From positions 23,180,501-23,244,500 of the forward strand of contig CANUEZ040000024.1 of the NCBI GenBank assembly GCA_948099385.1: 64,000 nucleotides of DNA, given 5' to 3'. The notes beneath the pieces were generated by a model. The model saw only the letters and a program-made list of their open reading frames with translations. It had not been told where the DNA came from and ran no database searches. This document shows, piece by piece, positions 1-12,196 of this stretch. Position 1 is the stretch's first letter; each line of letters opens with the position of its first letter. The DNA comes from Fasciola hepatica (taxonomy: Eukaryota > Platyhelminthes > Trematoda > Plagiorchiida > Fasciolidae). The position numbers and the translations under genes were made by a program.

Positions 1-853
1 CAACTTTTTGGTACTCAGAAGAAAAACGTGTTAAACACTTTCGTGCAAACCAAAACATTTCCGACCACACAGCAGATCACCTCTCCGTGGCAGACTCGCC
101 GAAAGCATCGAGGTGTTTCGTAGACAGCGAGCAACTCGAGGTAATATTCAGAAAAATGAAGCTGAATAATCTATTCGTGTGACGATAAAAATAGGATAGC
201 TGATACGTAGAAAGAAAACGCCCACTTAGGGTAAAAAAGACTGAAAAACATCATTTATGAGCGAGTCAGGTAAAAGCAGAAAAACAGTGTCCTTAAGACT
301 GGTGTGAATGATTCCCAAACAAGGTGTGTTTTGGGTGATGATGAAGAAGGATTGGGAAATATTTCTTACCACTGCACTGAGTTTAACTGACAAGGAAACC
401 GTGAACCAGAAACGCCAATGCCACTTTGAGGTAATGTTCAGGAACTGGAATTACAGAAAAACTGAGAGAGATAACAATACTGACAATGAAGTGGTCTGCC
501 ACAATAAAGTTTGGCGAAATAGATCAAGATAAAAGACGTAATAGGATGGTCTCAATTTTTCAGAAAAAACTGTGGACGGTAGGTCTGAGTAATATTTCTT
601 TGGTCAGAAACGGAGAACAAATTCATTCACTGTTTTAAGTGTATTTATTGTAAAATCTAGTTGATTTTCCTCAATGTTAGACGAATTCTAAATTCTATTG
701 AAGGAAAAACTCACAACCTTTTCGATAGTGTTCTCAAATCGAATGGGAATTCGTTAGTCATAATCTGTGTAAATGGAGTAGTTGAGTATGAACCGAATTC
801 CTCCCACAACTGATAGTGGATGATTGTACGTGATATAACTCATTAGGCGTAGT
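1..853. other. Unique sequence without a recognised gene
   Basis: AT-rich sequence. The longest open frame is 74 codons (308-532, + strand) and resembles no family I know. It has no convincing splice borders or codon signature. Nothing else was seen on either strand. Confidence 0.5.
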
Positions 854-1013
854 GAACTTTCAAACCACTAAAAAACGGTGGAAGCTCTGTGCAGCTATTT
901 TTTCCTTGTTAGGAATCACTAGCAGTGCCCATCCACCGAGCCCCAATGAGGACTCGAACTCAGGATGGACTACTGTGAGTCTAAAACCTCAACCACAAGA
1001 CTATCCAGGCAGG
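854..1013 (-). repeat. tRNA-derived SINE, family A, copy 1
   Basis: Read on the minus strand this begins with a tRNA-like head. An A-box-like GGATAGTCTTGTGGTTGAGG (about 984-1003) is followed by a B box, GAGTTCGAGTCC (about 950-961). A non-tRNA body follows, carrying GGGGCTCGGTGGATG, CACTGCT and GATTCCTAACAAGGA. The same head and body occur at 20,656-20,820, and the body again at 41,125-41,232, which defines a dispersed family. The anticodon-like loop holds CAC, as in the spacer copy. tRNA-derived SINEs use these internal boxes for RNA polymerase III. Whether this copy is transcribed cannot be seen. Confidence 0.75.
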
Positions 1014-1020
1014 CTTTCAA

Positions 1021-4000
1021 AGGTTCATTGATGATTTATACAGATTTTGACCGGAGATGTGTGAAAAGTTGTATTGTCCAAAAAACTTAGGTTCTCCACT
1101 TGTTTTCCTTTTTTGTCACTTATAAAACGAGTATACGAATGACTTATCTTTGCTAGGAACACCTTTACTGTAAAACCAGAATAAATCCTAATAGAGAATA
1201 AAATGTGACACCGAGGTCTTCTAACTGTCCCGTTCATCGTGCTCCCGAATTTGTGGCGGCATCTGGTAAACAATCCGTACGAACACAACATGGGAGAAAA
1301 ACACCGGCTGAAAACAACGAACGAGGACCTCCATCGCGAAAATGTCCACGAGAGGAAGGGAGACAGGATATAGATCAAACCTGTCAACTACTGGCAGTGT
1401 GTGTTTACTTCTTAGCCCCGAAAACTCTGTGCTTGTATGAGATAATCATTAAAAAACCCCGAAGCAAGTGCGTTCACATCGAAATCACTCAGAGAAGTTA
1501 GCTACGGATGCGCTGATTCATCATGCGAGAATCCTGTGCATGCTAGTTTGAACGGAACAGAGTCACGTTCATGAAACAGGTGGCAATCAGTGAGATGAAT
1601 GATAATAGTAAAGGAAGGATTTAAATTTCCCGGCCCAATTCACATTTCTTCGGCTAGGAAGAGTTAACCAAAGCTCTTTTGTTGCTTCGTTATCTAATTC
1701 AATCCAGCCGGGTGTACGCCGGACGACAACAACGAACGTTGACTTGTTGTTGATGATAACCAAAGAGGGGAAAAGATTCTTCACAAACTCGCGTATGGAA
1801 ACAACGGGAAATTATTCGAAGCAACCGAAGAAAAACCAATCTTGGTTGATTCCATTTTAGCATACCCAACCAATAATCTTCCGCGAAGGTAGCACTTATT
1901 TCCTATGAAACCACAAAAATGGGGAGAACATCACATGAGGCCAGCGCAGTAGCTGTCTTATCTAGTTCCCACCCTAAAGTTATTCGAATACCAACAGGAT
2001 GCTCCAAAGCGTAATCGCTATTCTAAAATATGCCAAAAACAAAACATGATTTTTAAAGCCTACTAAATCGAAGGGAGGAGAAATGAAAGACACGATGGCA
2101 TGGCGTGACGGGTTTGCTTGATTCGGTGATCCGGTGGTGGAAGACGGGGATTAGGAAACAGGTGATCAATGCATATTTTTGTTCCTTCTACAACATTTAT
2201 GGCACAGAAATAAGAAAAGATAATAGTCATCCAGGCAGTTTTTGAGTATTGTAAATCCCCTGCCAATTTTTTCGACAATTCGTGATACTGGCAGAGATGA
2301 CCCACTGTTCTTTTGAATTAGCCCCATATCCGAGCAGGCTGGAAAGCAAAACACCGGCTTTTTCAGGCACAGATAAATATCAACGATTGCAAGCGCTCAA
2401 AGAGAATGTCACGTGTTTATGGGTGCCGAGCAAGCAGAAAAACGTTGTGTGATAAGGTCAGCTGGTTATACGTGTTGTCGTGACACAGTGTGAAGTGAAT
2501 GATACTAAATGCACCGGGAACAAACGATTATGAGGAAAGGCAAACATAAAAATTGTCGATTTTAGGCACAGCTAAAACGAGTTACATATAAACTCGATAA
2601 ATACGGTATCATAAGAAAAACAAATCTATTGACTAATAGGTAAAAAGTTGAACTTGAGAGGGTTTTTCGAAATAATTCTTAGTTGACCAGTAAACATTTA
2701 TCTTGCTTGGATAGTCACAAAATAATGGATATTTTGGATCTGAAAGGTCTAATGACTAATACTCCTTTCCCCAATTTGCTAATTACTAACCGTGCGGCTC
2801 AAGTCACAAACGTTTCATCATCTTTCGCGGTGACGTCATCAGGTGTGCTGATCTGGCGGCTGACGAATAAAAACTTGCGACAAAAACGCCTTGACCAGCG
2901 ATCAGAAAACTGAGCTACGGCGTTTACCGATACTCAGATCTATTGAGACCAAGGTTCGGTTTCCTGAATCAACTGATACAGCACCAAAACTAAAAGCATG
3001 GATTGCTTTTAGTATTGGAACGAATTAATACCAATCTTGTTTGATAACCACAATGGTATTCAGTGATAAGCTGGTAGAGTCTTCGGCTATGACCTCCTCA
3101 AATACAAGGCCATAAAGTTCAACCTGTTATATTATAATGGCTTTTTTCTAGGACAAACACAAGTTCAGATGAGTTCACCTTTTGTGCTCCTTGTATGATT
3201 TGTGTAAACTATAAACTGCTGAGAACATTTTGACAGTTTCTCCACCAGAAACTTTCCGACAGCTTTTCTGATTCACCTGGTGGTCTATTATTCAAAAAGC
3301 ATAATCGGAAAGCACATCGCCCCGACTGAAATAAGAAGTTTATAACCATTATTGTTATGCGAGTATTATAGGGCAACGTGATCATTTTTGTGAGTGAAAC
3401 TTGAACATTGTTTCCCGGCAAATTTGCCGAACGAGATGAAATTTTCTGTAATACGAATCAAAATTTCGAGTAATTCGTAGAGTTGCTTTGTAGATGGTAA
3501 ACTTCATTGAAACCTTTAGAGTTTACTCAACACAGAAAAAGATAAACCACACAGGTAATAATAGGGCAGAAATCGTCAAGCATCTTTAGGTAGTCTCCAC
3601 ACGTATGCAACAGAGTTATACCTATAGCAGCAAACTATTTACTGCCTGAGTGACAATTATCTCGGTGAGGGCATATTTGAACAGCAAATCACTGAGCTGA
3701 AAATATTGATCAGGTAAAACGGAGTGAATCATTACGCCAGTTTTTGTGTGAATCAACGATGATTTGGAAACTGTTCCATAGTTGTCTGTTGTTCAACAAG
3801 TGCAAACTCATTCGAATTTTATGGAGCGTGCGTAGTCGAAGTGTCCATTTTTAGAATCATACTATGATCCTTCCAGAGTTATTTCGTCGGTTAGTACGGC
3901 TAACCTTCAGAATGGGGAGCCGTAGTCCCAAGCATGAATTCTCGAAATGAGTAGTATGGTACTGTATCTGGATTCCATGACAAAATTTCCCCGAATGCAT

Positions 4001-4537
4001 ACGATCGGTTTCGCCGTCGCGGTCTCCCATCAGGAATGCGTACCCGGTACTCCTCTGCCCAGTCACCCCTATATTCCAGTACTCCAGAGTTGGTTTACAG
4101 CAACACTCGTTACAATTTGACAGATGACCAAATATTTAAGCAAAGCAGTTCGGAATAATTTGCTGCAAACTTCAAAGGCAAAACAGGACTTGAAAAAAAA
4201 ATGGTAAAACCTTTCCCCGGAATTGCCGAACAATCTTAACTGGGTTACGCATTGTTTCTTCTGCGAGGCTTCCAACTGGTAGATAATCATGGCTCGAGTC
4301 AATTATTTCTCGCAATGAGAAAATTTATATTTGTATGGTAGATATGTGCAAGCAGTATGATGATATTTCAGTCGTGGGACTCAAAAATAGAGACCAAAAA
4401 AGCAAGGTTTCATAAATGGTGGGTTAATTGCTTAAGCACCCGTATACAGGTTTCAATTGGAGTACGTTTCAACAACCATGAGAGCAGAGGAGAACTAAGT
4501 TAGTTATTAGGTTGTGTAAGTGAGTCAAATTCTTTGA
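1021..4537. other. Intergenic or intronic sequence, no recognised gene
   Basis: Only short open frames occur, the longest being 120 codons at 1,025-1,387 on the minus strand, overlapped by 98 codons on the plus strand. None resembles a known family or has matched splice borders. One perfect TGACGTCA octamer lies at 2,831-2,838. A short dispersed repeat (3,868-3,919) is listed separately. Confidence 0.45.
3868..3919 (+). repeat. Short dispersed repeat, copy 1
   Basis: The stretch around ATTTCGTCGGTTAGTACGG, continuing into GCTAACCTTCAGAATG, reappears reverse-complemented at 63,938-63,991. The best 39 bases have about 4 mismatches and weaker similarity continues upstream. It contains a small hairpin, GTTAG/CTAAC. 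It is probably a fragment of a mobile element, family unknown. Confidence 0.55.
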
Positions 4538-4649
4538 TTGGCTGACTGTCCTTTAAACTTCACCTTTCACGCACAAATCTCAGCTGCATGTTGGTCCGAT
4601 GACCTGCAGTCTGTCAGCAAGAGTTGGAGTCCAAAGAACAGTCGGCCAA
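4538..4649. mobile_element. MITE-like element with terminal inverted repeats
   Basis: A 112-bp unit starts TTGGCTGACTGTCCTTTAAA and ends with the near reverse complement of that sequence (TTGGCCGACTGTTCTTTGGA on the other strand). The terminal repeats are therefore about 23 bp and imperfect. The first 46 bp, including TTTTCACGCACAAA-type sequence, recur at 59,195-59,241. No clear target-site duplication is visible. Size and structure fit a non-autonomous DNA transposon, but a folded fragment of a larger element is possible. Confidence 0.5.
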
Positions 4650-4740
4650 ACGAAGGTTCAACAATAACACTAATTACTAGCAAGTAAATGCGCTATCGTC
4701 TTCATTCTTTACGACAAAGATTAAAATCCCATCAGGATAT

Positions 4741-5108
4741 TGTTTAAAAGGATCCTACTACTCACAAATCGATGCCACGGAATTCGAATCCGTGGTCAGG
4801 TTTCATTTACCTTGCTTACTTTTGGAGATATGAAAGGCCTACTTCGAATTCGAATTGTGTGCGGCTGGAAGCTGCACAAAGAACTGTACAATTCACTTTC
4901 ACCAAAACACTCAGTGTTGTTTTGGTCTGAAAGGCTACATAAATTTTATATAAGCAACCGTGCATCATTGTACATTCCTCTTTGTTACAGCACCAAATAT
5001 ACGGTTGGGCTGAAGGTCTTGTCTTCCGTGTTCTTCCTTACGTGTACGAGGTTGTCCGGGGTGGAGTTTACCAGTCGTAGCGCAAGACTGGGAAATTGTG
5101 TATTGTCA
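4741..5108 (+). mobile_element. Solo LTR of a Ty3/gypsy element
   Basis: These 368 bp start TGTTTAAAAGG and end TATTGTCA, giving TG...CA termini. They align without net length change to the 368-bp LTR that follows the integrase in both palindrome arms (23,908-24,275 plus strand; 18,788-19,155 minus strand). The central 322 bp match at about 97%, and the outer ends are more diverged. No gag or pol adjoins it, so it is a solo LTR. Flanking 5-mers do not match, so no target-site duplication is evident. Its 3' end lies 50 bp from the outer breakpoint of the giant inverted repeat. Confidence 0.75.
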
Positions 5109-5201
5109 TCTGCTGATCCAAACTTCCGGAACGAGCAAGCTTCCACGTACAAATAAACACACAAGAATGAACACTGGCAGGCAAAATGATGTAGTTATAT
5201 A

Positions 5202-5584
5202 TTAGTGGACTATTTGGTACAAACCAATTACTCGTCTCACGTGTTTCAACATTCCTCTTCTCAACTTGTTAGATTTCGTAAATATGTATTCGGCACAAAT
5301 CTTCCTACTCTTCTTTGCCAATAAATCCTTCATCCATCCGTGACCTGCAAATGGACAAGAATAATGGTTGTTATCAGTGACCATTATTGTGTTACTACAG
5401 TCCCACATCACACTCGACGAAGAAGCATTTTTTGTATGAATGGAGTTAGCTAACTTATTCAACGTGAATATATTCCAACCATCTTGAAACAATCTGTAGT
5501 ATCTGATACTATTTACCTCAACATGTTCTCGAAAGTACAGAGGAGGTAACATACGAACAGCAGATTCGAAATAAGAAATTATGG
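5202..5584 (-). CDS. Candidate 3'-terminal exon, left-arm copy, product unknown
   Basis: On the minus strand a pyrimidine-rich acceptor (GGATTTGTTTCAG) is followed by an uninterrupted frame of about 126 codons ending in TAA at 5,202. The protein has no motif I recognise. It includes MLPPLYFREHVE early and a basic end, KSNKLRRGMLKHVRR. An uninterrupted frame this long is unlikely by chance at this base composition. The paired copy at 37,401-37,783 keeps the acceptor, frame and stop. About 7 of the roughly 10 base differences between copies change an amino acid, which gives no sign of purifying selection between them. An alternative reading has an intron from GAG/GTAAAT to TTTGCAG inside the frame, but the phases do not join. 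The stop codon is 43 bp from the arm boundary. Confidence 0.35.
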
Positions 5585-6887
5585 CTGAAACAAATCCATA
5601 AAAACAGGACTATTGTGTGACTAGATGGTCACATAATTGTCTTGTCGGTGATATTCATTTAACATCTTGTGATAAATCATCTTTTGAGTGTTCTGTTGCT
5701 ATCGAATAAACTGTCTTCGCTAGCTGAATAGCGTTCCAAAACAGATGTGAATATTGTCTGAGAAATGGGTAACAGTCTAGAAACTCTCTTTGACTGTGGT
5801 GTGATTGAAAACCACGAATGGATGCCAATCGACGCAGCATGATCCATACCGGCTGATCCACTTAGTTGTATTACTGGTTCTCTATAATAAACGAATAGAT
5901 CACACATCTACAAAATCACACGGAGAACCAAACGCAGATGATGGACACCGCATATTGTAATGTCTTTCAGTAAACAATATTGAGAGAGTGGGAGAGTGGA
6001 ATAGGTCAACTTTGACTAAGGTACATGAAGTGAATTCCGTTGATGACTGTCCTTTATCGAAAATGGGGATTTGTCTTGGATGACGAAAAAAAGTGATGAA
6101 CATAATGTTTATGGATAGGCAGTGTCTTGAAAAATAAAGCTGATCGAATCAGTAAAATGAAGTTCAATTTAACCACGGATGTATATGTTTCATTCGAATG
6201 TTCCATTTTCAATATTGCGGCCGTAGGATAATGGGATTATCTTTGTGAATGTAACTGATCATTATTCGATATCGAAAAGTGTCACCTCTTTTCTCCTTCA
6301 TTTACTCATGGACGCTGTCTGATGCAATGCCCAGATCGATATTCGAAGGGTTTCAACCTCAAGAGAGGATAGATGGATAGAACATTTACAACGTCCAATT
6401 CAATTGTGTATTATCAAGTCACACAGACTCGTGATATATCTATTTAGTATTTGGTATCATACGGATTGCAATGAAATCAGCTTGGAACTTGCTACTTCCT
6501 TACCCAAAAATTGGAACTAGATCAGACTGGTACTGGATTGTGGTGGTTTCTTATTGTCTCATGTACATGGGTTATACAAAGCCCAAAACTACAAGGGAAT
6601 TCAGTCGGACCGCGAGATGAGGATAACATTCAGTCGGAATTGGAATGAAAACAACTGTTATCCATCGAGAATTTGCCAGTTTCGCATAAGCAGTACGCAA
6701 AACAAAATGTAAGTTTGCAGTTGTAATGTGAGGTTCGAGAAACGAAACTCCGTCAAATGGATTAGTCTTGATCCGTATTAAGGGGGATAGAAAACGGAAC
6801 GAAACAGAATACACTGATCTCCGAAAACTGCATCGATTTTGTTCTCCCATCGCCCACGGAATCAAGCGCACACATGCACACGCACAC

Positions 6888-6921
<34 letters not shown>

Positions 6922-7553
6922 CGAAAACACTCATCTGTGATAGAAATGGTATCCTACATTATATTTTGATTTCCTACATTAGGCTGAGTCGTGGAGATCT
7001 CTCCCGTGTAATATTTCGCATTCTTCTTTATTCGTACTCCAAATTTATCACTTCAAAATATCCCAAACGAGTTTGATCGAAGTGTTTTCTGTGGTGTTTC
7101 AGTGGCGAGCTCTTTGAGTTCTATGAGTTGTGAACCGAGTTGTCTCGTTATAATACCAGTAAACGATCGTAAGTAAGTCCCTCATATATGACGACACATC
7201 TGATGAGTCAAATCATTAAAGAGAACAACACAGAATTTATTCCTTGATTTCAAAGAAATTCATTGTATTTTTCAGAGTCAGTTGGAAATTTTCTGACAAA
7301 TCATTTAAACATAAGAGATAAAGAGGAGTTCCTACCTAAATAAACTTGTCAACAAAATTGAACATGTAATCTTTGCAAAGGCTAGCGGTTCTCCAGCCAT
7401 GGAGTCCAATTACTCGTTTGATCATATAGTTTGCTCACGCAACTCGAAATGCCTCCTCATTCGACCGCATATCACCACTGACCGTTGGGCATCAACAGAT
7501 GTTTCACGCGATTGATTCCTATCCATTCCAAAATGATCTGACCATAGTTCTTT
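5585..7553. other. Arm sequence with overlapping short frames, no identified gene
   Basis: Two overlapping minus-strand frames at 5,655-5,861 and 5,677-5,907 are kept in the right arm (37,124-37,330 and 37,078-37,308). One follows an acceptor-like TTTTGTAG. Either could be an exon upstream of the candidate terminal exon, but I cannot choose between them. A (CA)n tract lies at 6,889-6,917. About 69 bp around 6,386-6,480 has no counterpart in the right arm. Confidence 0.35.
6889..6917. repeat. (CA)n microsatellite, left arm
   Basis: A run of about 29 bases of perfect AC dinucleotides, flanked by interrupted CA-rich sequence from about 6,868. The right-arm partner at 36,137-36,163 is about 2 bp shorter, the kind of length change expected from slippage after duplication or between alleles. 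Confidence 0.95.
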
Positions 7554-7856
7554 TTAAACTGATCGCCTCGAAGTTAATGGTATAAACAAAATATTATTTA
7601 GTATCAGGGTACAATCTACACCAAGTGTCAGTCCATCCTTGCCAATGGGTTTGCTTAGTAAACATATCTTTGATTCTGGTTCCAAGTTGTAGGTGTGGAA
7701 TAGAAAATCGGTGTATGTAATTTGTACAGCCTTGCCAAATACGACATTATGATCACATTCACCAAGATGGAGTATAAATTGTCGCAACGTCGCTGTTATC
7801 GCTTTCAATAATAATTGTGTAAAATTGGAAATAAAGCTCAAGACTTCATGGGCAGA
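7554..7856 (-). CDS. Candidate exon, left-arm copy, product unknown
   Basis: An open frame of about 95 codons, continuing upstream without a stop into SAHEVLSF, ends with a stop at 7,554. It includes LRQFILHLGECDHNVVFG and SKICLLSKPIGKDG, mixed hydrophobic and polar sequence with no family I can name. The right-arm partner (35,198-35,500) differs at only three bases in the last 288 bp. All three are non-synonymous (Lys to Pro by two changes, Ile to Val). A strong donor-like GTAAGTATC lies about 35 bp upstream on the same strand. No ATG start is evident, so if real it is an internal or terminal exon. Confidence 0.3.
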   Translation of the reverse strand, partial: SAHEVLSFISNFTQLLLKAITATLRQFILHLGECDHNVVFGKAVQITYTDFLFHTYNLEPESKICLLSKPIGKDGLTLGVDCTLILNNILFIPLTSRRSV

Positions 7857-9970
7857 TCCAATCGCAGAATAGGTCCGGCGAAGATACTTACGCTGACATT
7901 TGACAAACTCCTAATATGCTTGTGAATATCCTATATCAGCCTTGGTGAGCATAGTGTAATTGAAGGAATGACGCACGTGATTTGAGCACCATATCAGACA
8001 GTCATCCGACAAACCTCACGGAAGACATAAGGATCGCTTTCGTTATATTTTACCTTCCGAGACATTAGGCAAGTACAAGCTCGTTTTCAAAGATTCGCCT
8101 AATTGTAAATACATCACCATACACATATTCATGTATCAGGTGTTAAGAGATTGAGAAGAAAGGAGAATAATTCGGGTTAACCACGAAGCTGGATGTGAAA
8201 CTTGATAATTTTGGTATTTCATTCATCTCGTTTGATCGAGATGTGCAGTGGGAGAAAGAAATGGTTTTGAGTAGCTCAAAGATAAGAAGTATTCAGTGTT
8301 TCCAAGTGTATGGACACATTCAATCAACCATTTAATCCATCAGACATTTTATTATATATGGGTAGATGTCAACTGAAAACCTTTCCCACTGTATCATATG
8401 ACTTCCTTCGTTTTACCTTCAATAATGTAGGCTGACGGAACCGACGTTTTCTCGTTCACGTTCACACGGAGTGACTACCTAATTCCTTCCAACAACGACT
8501 CCTAAAATTTCACCAAAAGTTGTAATATTCTCCTTAGACGCCCTTGTGATGACTTTCAGTCAAAACACCTGAGGACAGCTGATTTCGCAAATTGGATCTC
8601 CCATCATCTTTCGTAGCAATGCGACTTGAGATTTAGTTCATCTTGCAAGTACACACTTAGGTAGGTATCTCCTTTGTCTGATTTAGTTTAAAGTCAACGG
8701 AGTCTGTTATCCATTCACGACGAACTTACCTAACTGTGCACCTATTACCACGGTAGTTCAATTTGAACGGTTAAATAAAACGGCGATAAAATGGTTACCC
8801 TCACATTAGTCCAACAGGCTTCATGACACCACGAACTCATGAAGAAATTTTACACAACTGTCATTCAATTCGACATGAATCAACGCTAGTGCAACTCAAT
8901 CAAATCTTGCGGACATATAAAAAGGTGTGTCTCATCCGTGGCTACATCCATATTTCCGAGAAAGTATTTAAAAACGGGGTTATCTGTTCTATGCACATAC
9001 CTCCAAATGTTGGACTTAGACGGCAGACCTATGACGTGTGCAGCTTAAGTACAGAATTTCGAGGGTTTCAAATAAATACCAAGTGAAAGAACAATGACAA
9101 AGTCAGACACAGGATACAAGACTAAGAAGAGCGGGTGGGTTGGGCAAATAGAACGAACTGGAAAATATTTCCGGAAACATAGAATAGTCTGGATTGACAA
9201 ACCGGTTGACCCAAACCATTTGAAAAATGTATCCCTCTATCGTAAGGGAGTGCCTGTGAGGTACCTCGGTCGTACTGCGTACAGTGTTTTAAAAGAGGAG
9301 TTTTGAAACTCGATAGTCAAATATTATAATTTGCCGATGATTATGTCTCATTCAGTTGAATATATTACAGCACGAAGTAGCGCGTGTCAGCAGTAAAATT
9401 CAATATGCTTCAACCCTCTCCATTATCATTTACGTTAGATCGATTCCGATCTGTAGGGAATAAAGTTGTACTGATGCTTGTAACCCCAGGGGAATCGGTG
9501 GGAGCATAGAGGTTAAACGTTGGTAACATGTCACGCATAAGTATGTTTGAAAAAATTAGGGAAGTGAAATTCACTTGAACTGAATCTCACTAACGATGAG
9601 TAATTGCTAATTTGCGCATACATCTTTCTTCGTGGTAAAGTACTGTTCTTCTATGAATGCTTCGCTGAACGGAGTAAAAGTGATTTTGCCATACTTCATA
9701 GAAGTACTATATTATGCTGCATTGCTTGGCACCTCAGAACAAATGCAGTGCAGCACAATCGATATATATATACCTAATACCCCTTTCAAGCAATACTGAG
9801 TATCAATGTGTTATGTGTTGGATCACGTCCCACGGAACCGCTGATACTTCTTCAGTATATTCACACACCTGTACTTGGACAAACTTGAGAACCAAGACCT
9901 GGACGGTGAAACATTAGAAAACAGTGCTCAATCATAAGTGTCCTGGACGCGAACTGACAGCGAAACTTAC
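7857..9970. other. Arm sequence, no identified gene; locally diverged
   Basis: An 87-codon plus-strand frame at 8,823-9,086 is conserved in the right arm (33,968-34,231), with one amino-acid difference. Directly after it, a 70-codon frame at 9,094-9,306 is broken in the right arm by a stop and small indels. Divergence there is near 10%, the highest I saw between the arms. No product is recognised. Confidence 0.35.
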
Positions 9971-10072
9971 TGTGGTCGGGTCGGTCATGACCTGTCAATT
10001 GGTCATACATGTTCGTGGTACACACAGTGATCGTCTTCCAAATCTTGCACACAAACAACTCCGACCACTGAT
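9971..10072 (-). CDS. Candidate internal exon with good splice borders, left-arm copy
   Basis: On the minus strand an acceptor (ATCATTTTCAG) precedes ATCAGTGG..., and a consensus donor GTAAGTTT follows ...GACCACA. The 102-bp exon has a symmetric phase (2 nt, 33 codons, 1 nt) and is open in that phase, encoding QWSELFVCKIWKTITV and onward to DRPDH. The right-arm partner at 32,995-33,096 is identical. The sequence just upstream of the acceptor differs by about 8% plus a 6-nt indel. The region downstream of the donor is also identical, so identity may reflect gene conversion rather than selection. Product unknown. Confidence 0.4.
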
Positions 10073-12196
10073 CTGAAAATGATCATGAATTCCTCTTGGG
10101 TCGAAATAGTAGTGAACCGTCATCTGAACCGAGTTGTTTTGAAGAATTTCCCGAAGTGTTTTGGAGGAATTGACGAATTATTTGAAGACAACTAAACGAC
10201 TGGCTTCAGATGAGCAGGACAATTAAGTACAAGTGTGACATGAATCGAAAACCATCTGGAACAGACTGGACGAAGTGCGATGCACTAAGTTACATTAAAA
10301 CGTGCAATAGAAAATAATCCTGAAGTCCTCATAGCAAACGATAATGATAATTTTCAGCAAATCACTCAGATGAGGAGTGTCGTGTCTCCTGTGTTTCAAA
10401 TGATTTGCTATCCTAAGAAGTCCATCGATTTGTGGCATATGGAAACCGTCCCACTACGCCAGACAAACTTCAGAGTGCGGCAAACCGTACTCACAGCTCA
10501 GTGCTCACTTCCCATCTTCGTATGTAGTCTGACTTTGCACGTAGTGGAACTGAATGATGGATTATTGCTTCGAATGAACAAAATACGAAATGTTTAAAAT
10601 CTGCCACTTCGAATCCCTATTCTGAGCTGATAGAGCGCACTGGCTTTCGGGATATATGGAGTGACCAATAGTTCAGTCGAAACCTACAGATTCCAGTGAA
10701 TGGCAACTTTTACAGTACTTGATCTGAAGCAGAATCTTTAACTGCTGTTGCTTTCATCCAATCTTCCTTCCGTTCCTCTAAGATGTGAAACTGTTTCCTT
10801 GAACGCAGTAGCTAAATTGTACCCACTGGTTTGTTTTGAAAAGCCACATTGGCGAGAAATTAGTGGAATACTAAGAGTCGTATGAAACTACTTATTTCGG
10901 ATCCTTATGCTATTAGAAATCTCAGAGAGTAAAAGAATCGTTCGAGTTTTCTTGTTCTGACTGGTCGACGCATACACTGTTCATGAACAGATATCAGAAA
11001 GCAAGCAGGGAATAGACAGACAAGTATTTTTGGGGAAAATGCGATTGAAATTTTCCGGATAGTAACACACACTTCAACGAGAATGGAAATGACCAAAATT
11101 AATGGGATCTGTAAGGACTCGCAAGTACCACTGTTAGAAAATTGCTCGTAGTTGGACGTAGCCGAGGATCAGCAATGATAAGTTTTCAATGCAAATGAAA
11201 TTCAAATCATTGGCCAAATTATAGCGCCACCAATAAAGGCGTTCTTCGAATCTGGGACGTTTACAGCATATCATATCAACTGTCACCGAAATGGATGATA
11301 TCCACAGACCGTTGATATGCTAATGGAACAACGAACTTTGTTTTCGATGTATCAGCAGTAGAAGAATCACTGATTTTGCAAGCGCAAAGTGATAATCTTC
11401 GACTTTTTAAAGTCTCGAGAGAATAAAGTCCACATTGGTTGCCGAACTACCCTATGTTGAATTTGGTAGTTTACACACATCAAAAGTGCCAATGTAAGGG
11501 AATAGTATCCAACAGCTGAATGACATTCGCTTTGCTCACTGCACTAGACACTTGCATCGGCTAAGTAGGAAAACAAATTGTGCGTTTCTAACAACAAAAC
11601 ACCCACTAAACGATGACCATTTACCAAATGTTCTACCAGCTCTCCGACGAGGTGATTCACTGCTCACTTCTCGGTTAGGCCTCTATTTGTATTTGTGACT
11701 GGACATCAACAGCAGAGTCATAAACAATATGCGGGGATGAAGTTACTCAATTTTCTCGAATATGAAGTTGTTAAATTAGGGAAAAATATTTTCATAAAAG
11801 GTAATTCCTGTGTCTCGTAATCAATAATCTATAGAAGTCGGGGGTAATGCACACACGCAAAATGGAGCAAACAACACGCCGAATGCCAGTCAAACAATTT
11901 ATGAACTTGTCGGACAAAAAATCAACAAATCACAGAAACAGAATTTTGTCTTATCGAAAACATCTTCGGCATTTGGTCACGTCACATTTTGCAGACAGTC
12001 ACACACGCATTGACACGAACCTACACAACATTGCACAGACTCATATAGTGAGCAAACAAGATTTGACATTTTAGAACTGAGAGAATACGTGACAAAGCAA
12101 ATACTAGTTTTCGGTGTGACACACTGAGCCCAACACGGCAGGTTTCATAAGACAATGTTTTAGCTGAGATGACAGGACGAGGATGACGAGTACTAT
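10073..12196. other. Arm sequence, no identified gene
   Basis: A 75-codon plus-strand frame (10,370-10,597) has a nearly matching partner in the right arm (32,464-32,691), and another at 11,847-12,074 is paired with 30,989-31,216. The differences look neutral. I see no splice borders or known motifs. Confidence 0.35.

Noticed and set aside
2831..2838. cAMP-response elements (TGACGTCA, also at about 12,369 and 46,328)
   Set aside because: Eight-base matches are expected by chance in 64 kb and none lies at a supported promoter.
6842..7076. Frames running through the (CA)n tract
   Set aside because: Their length depends on dinucleotide repeats that lack stops; not evidence of coding.
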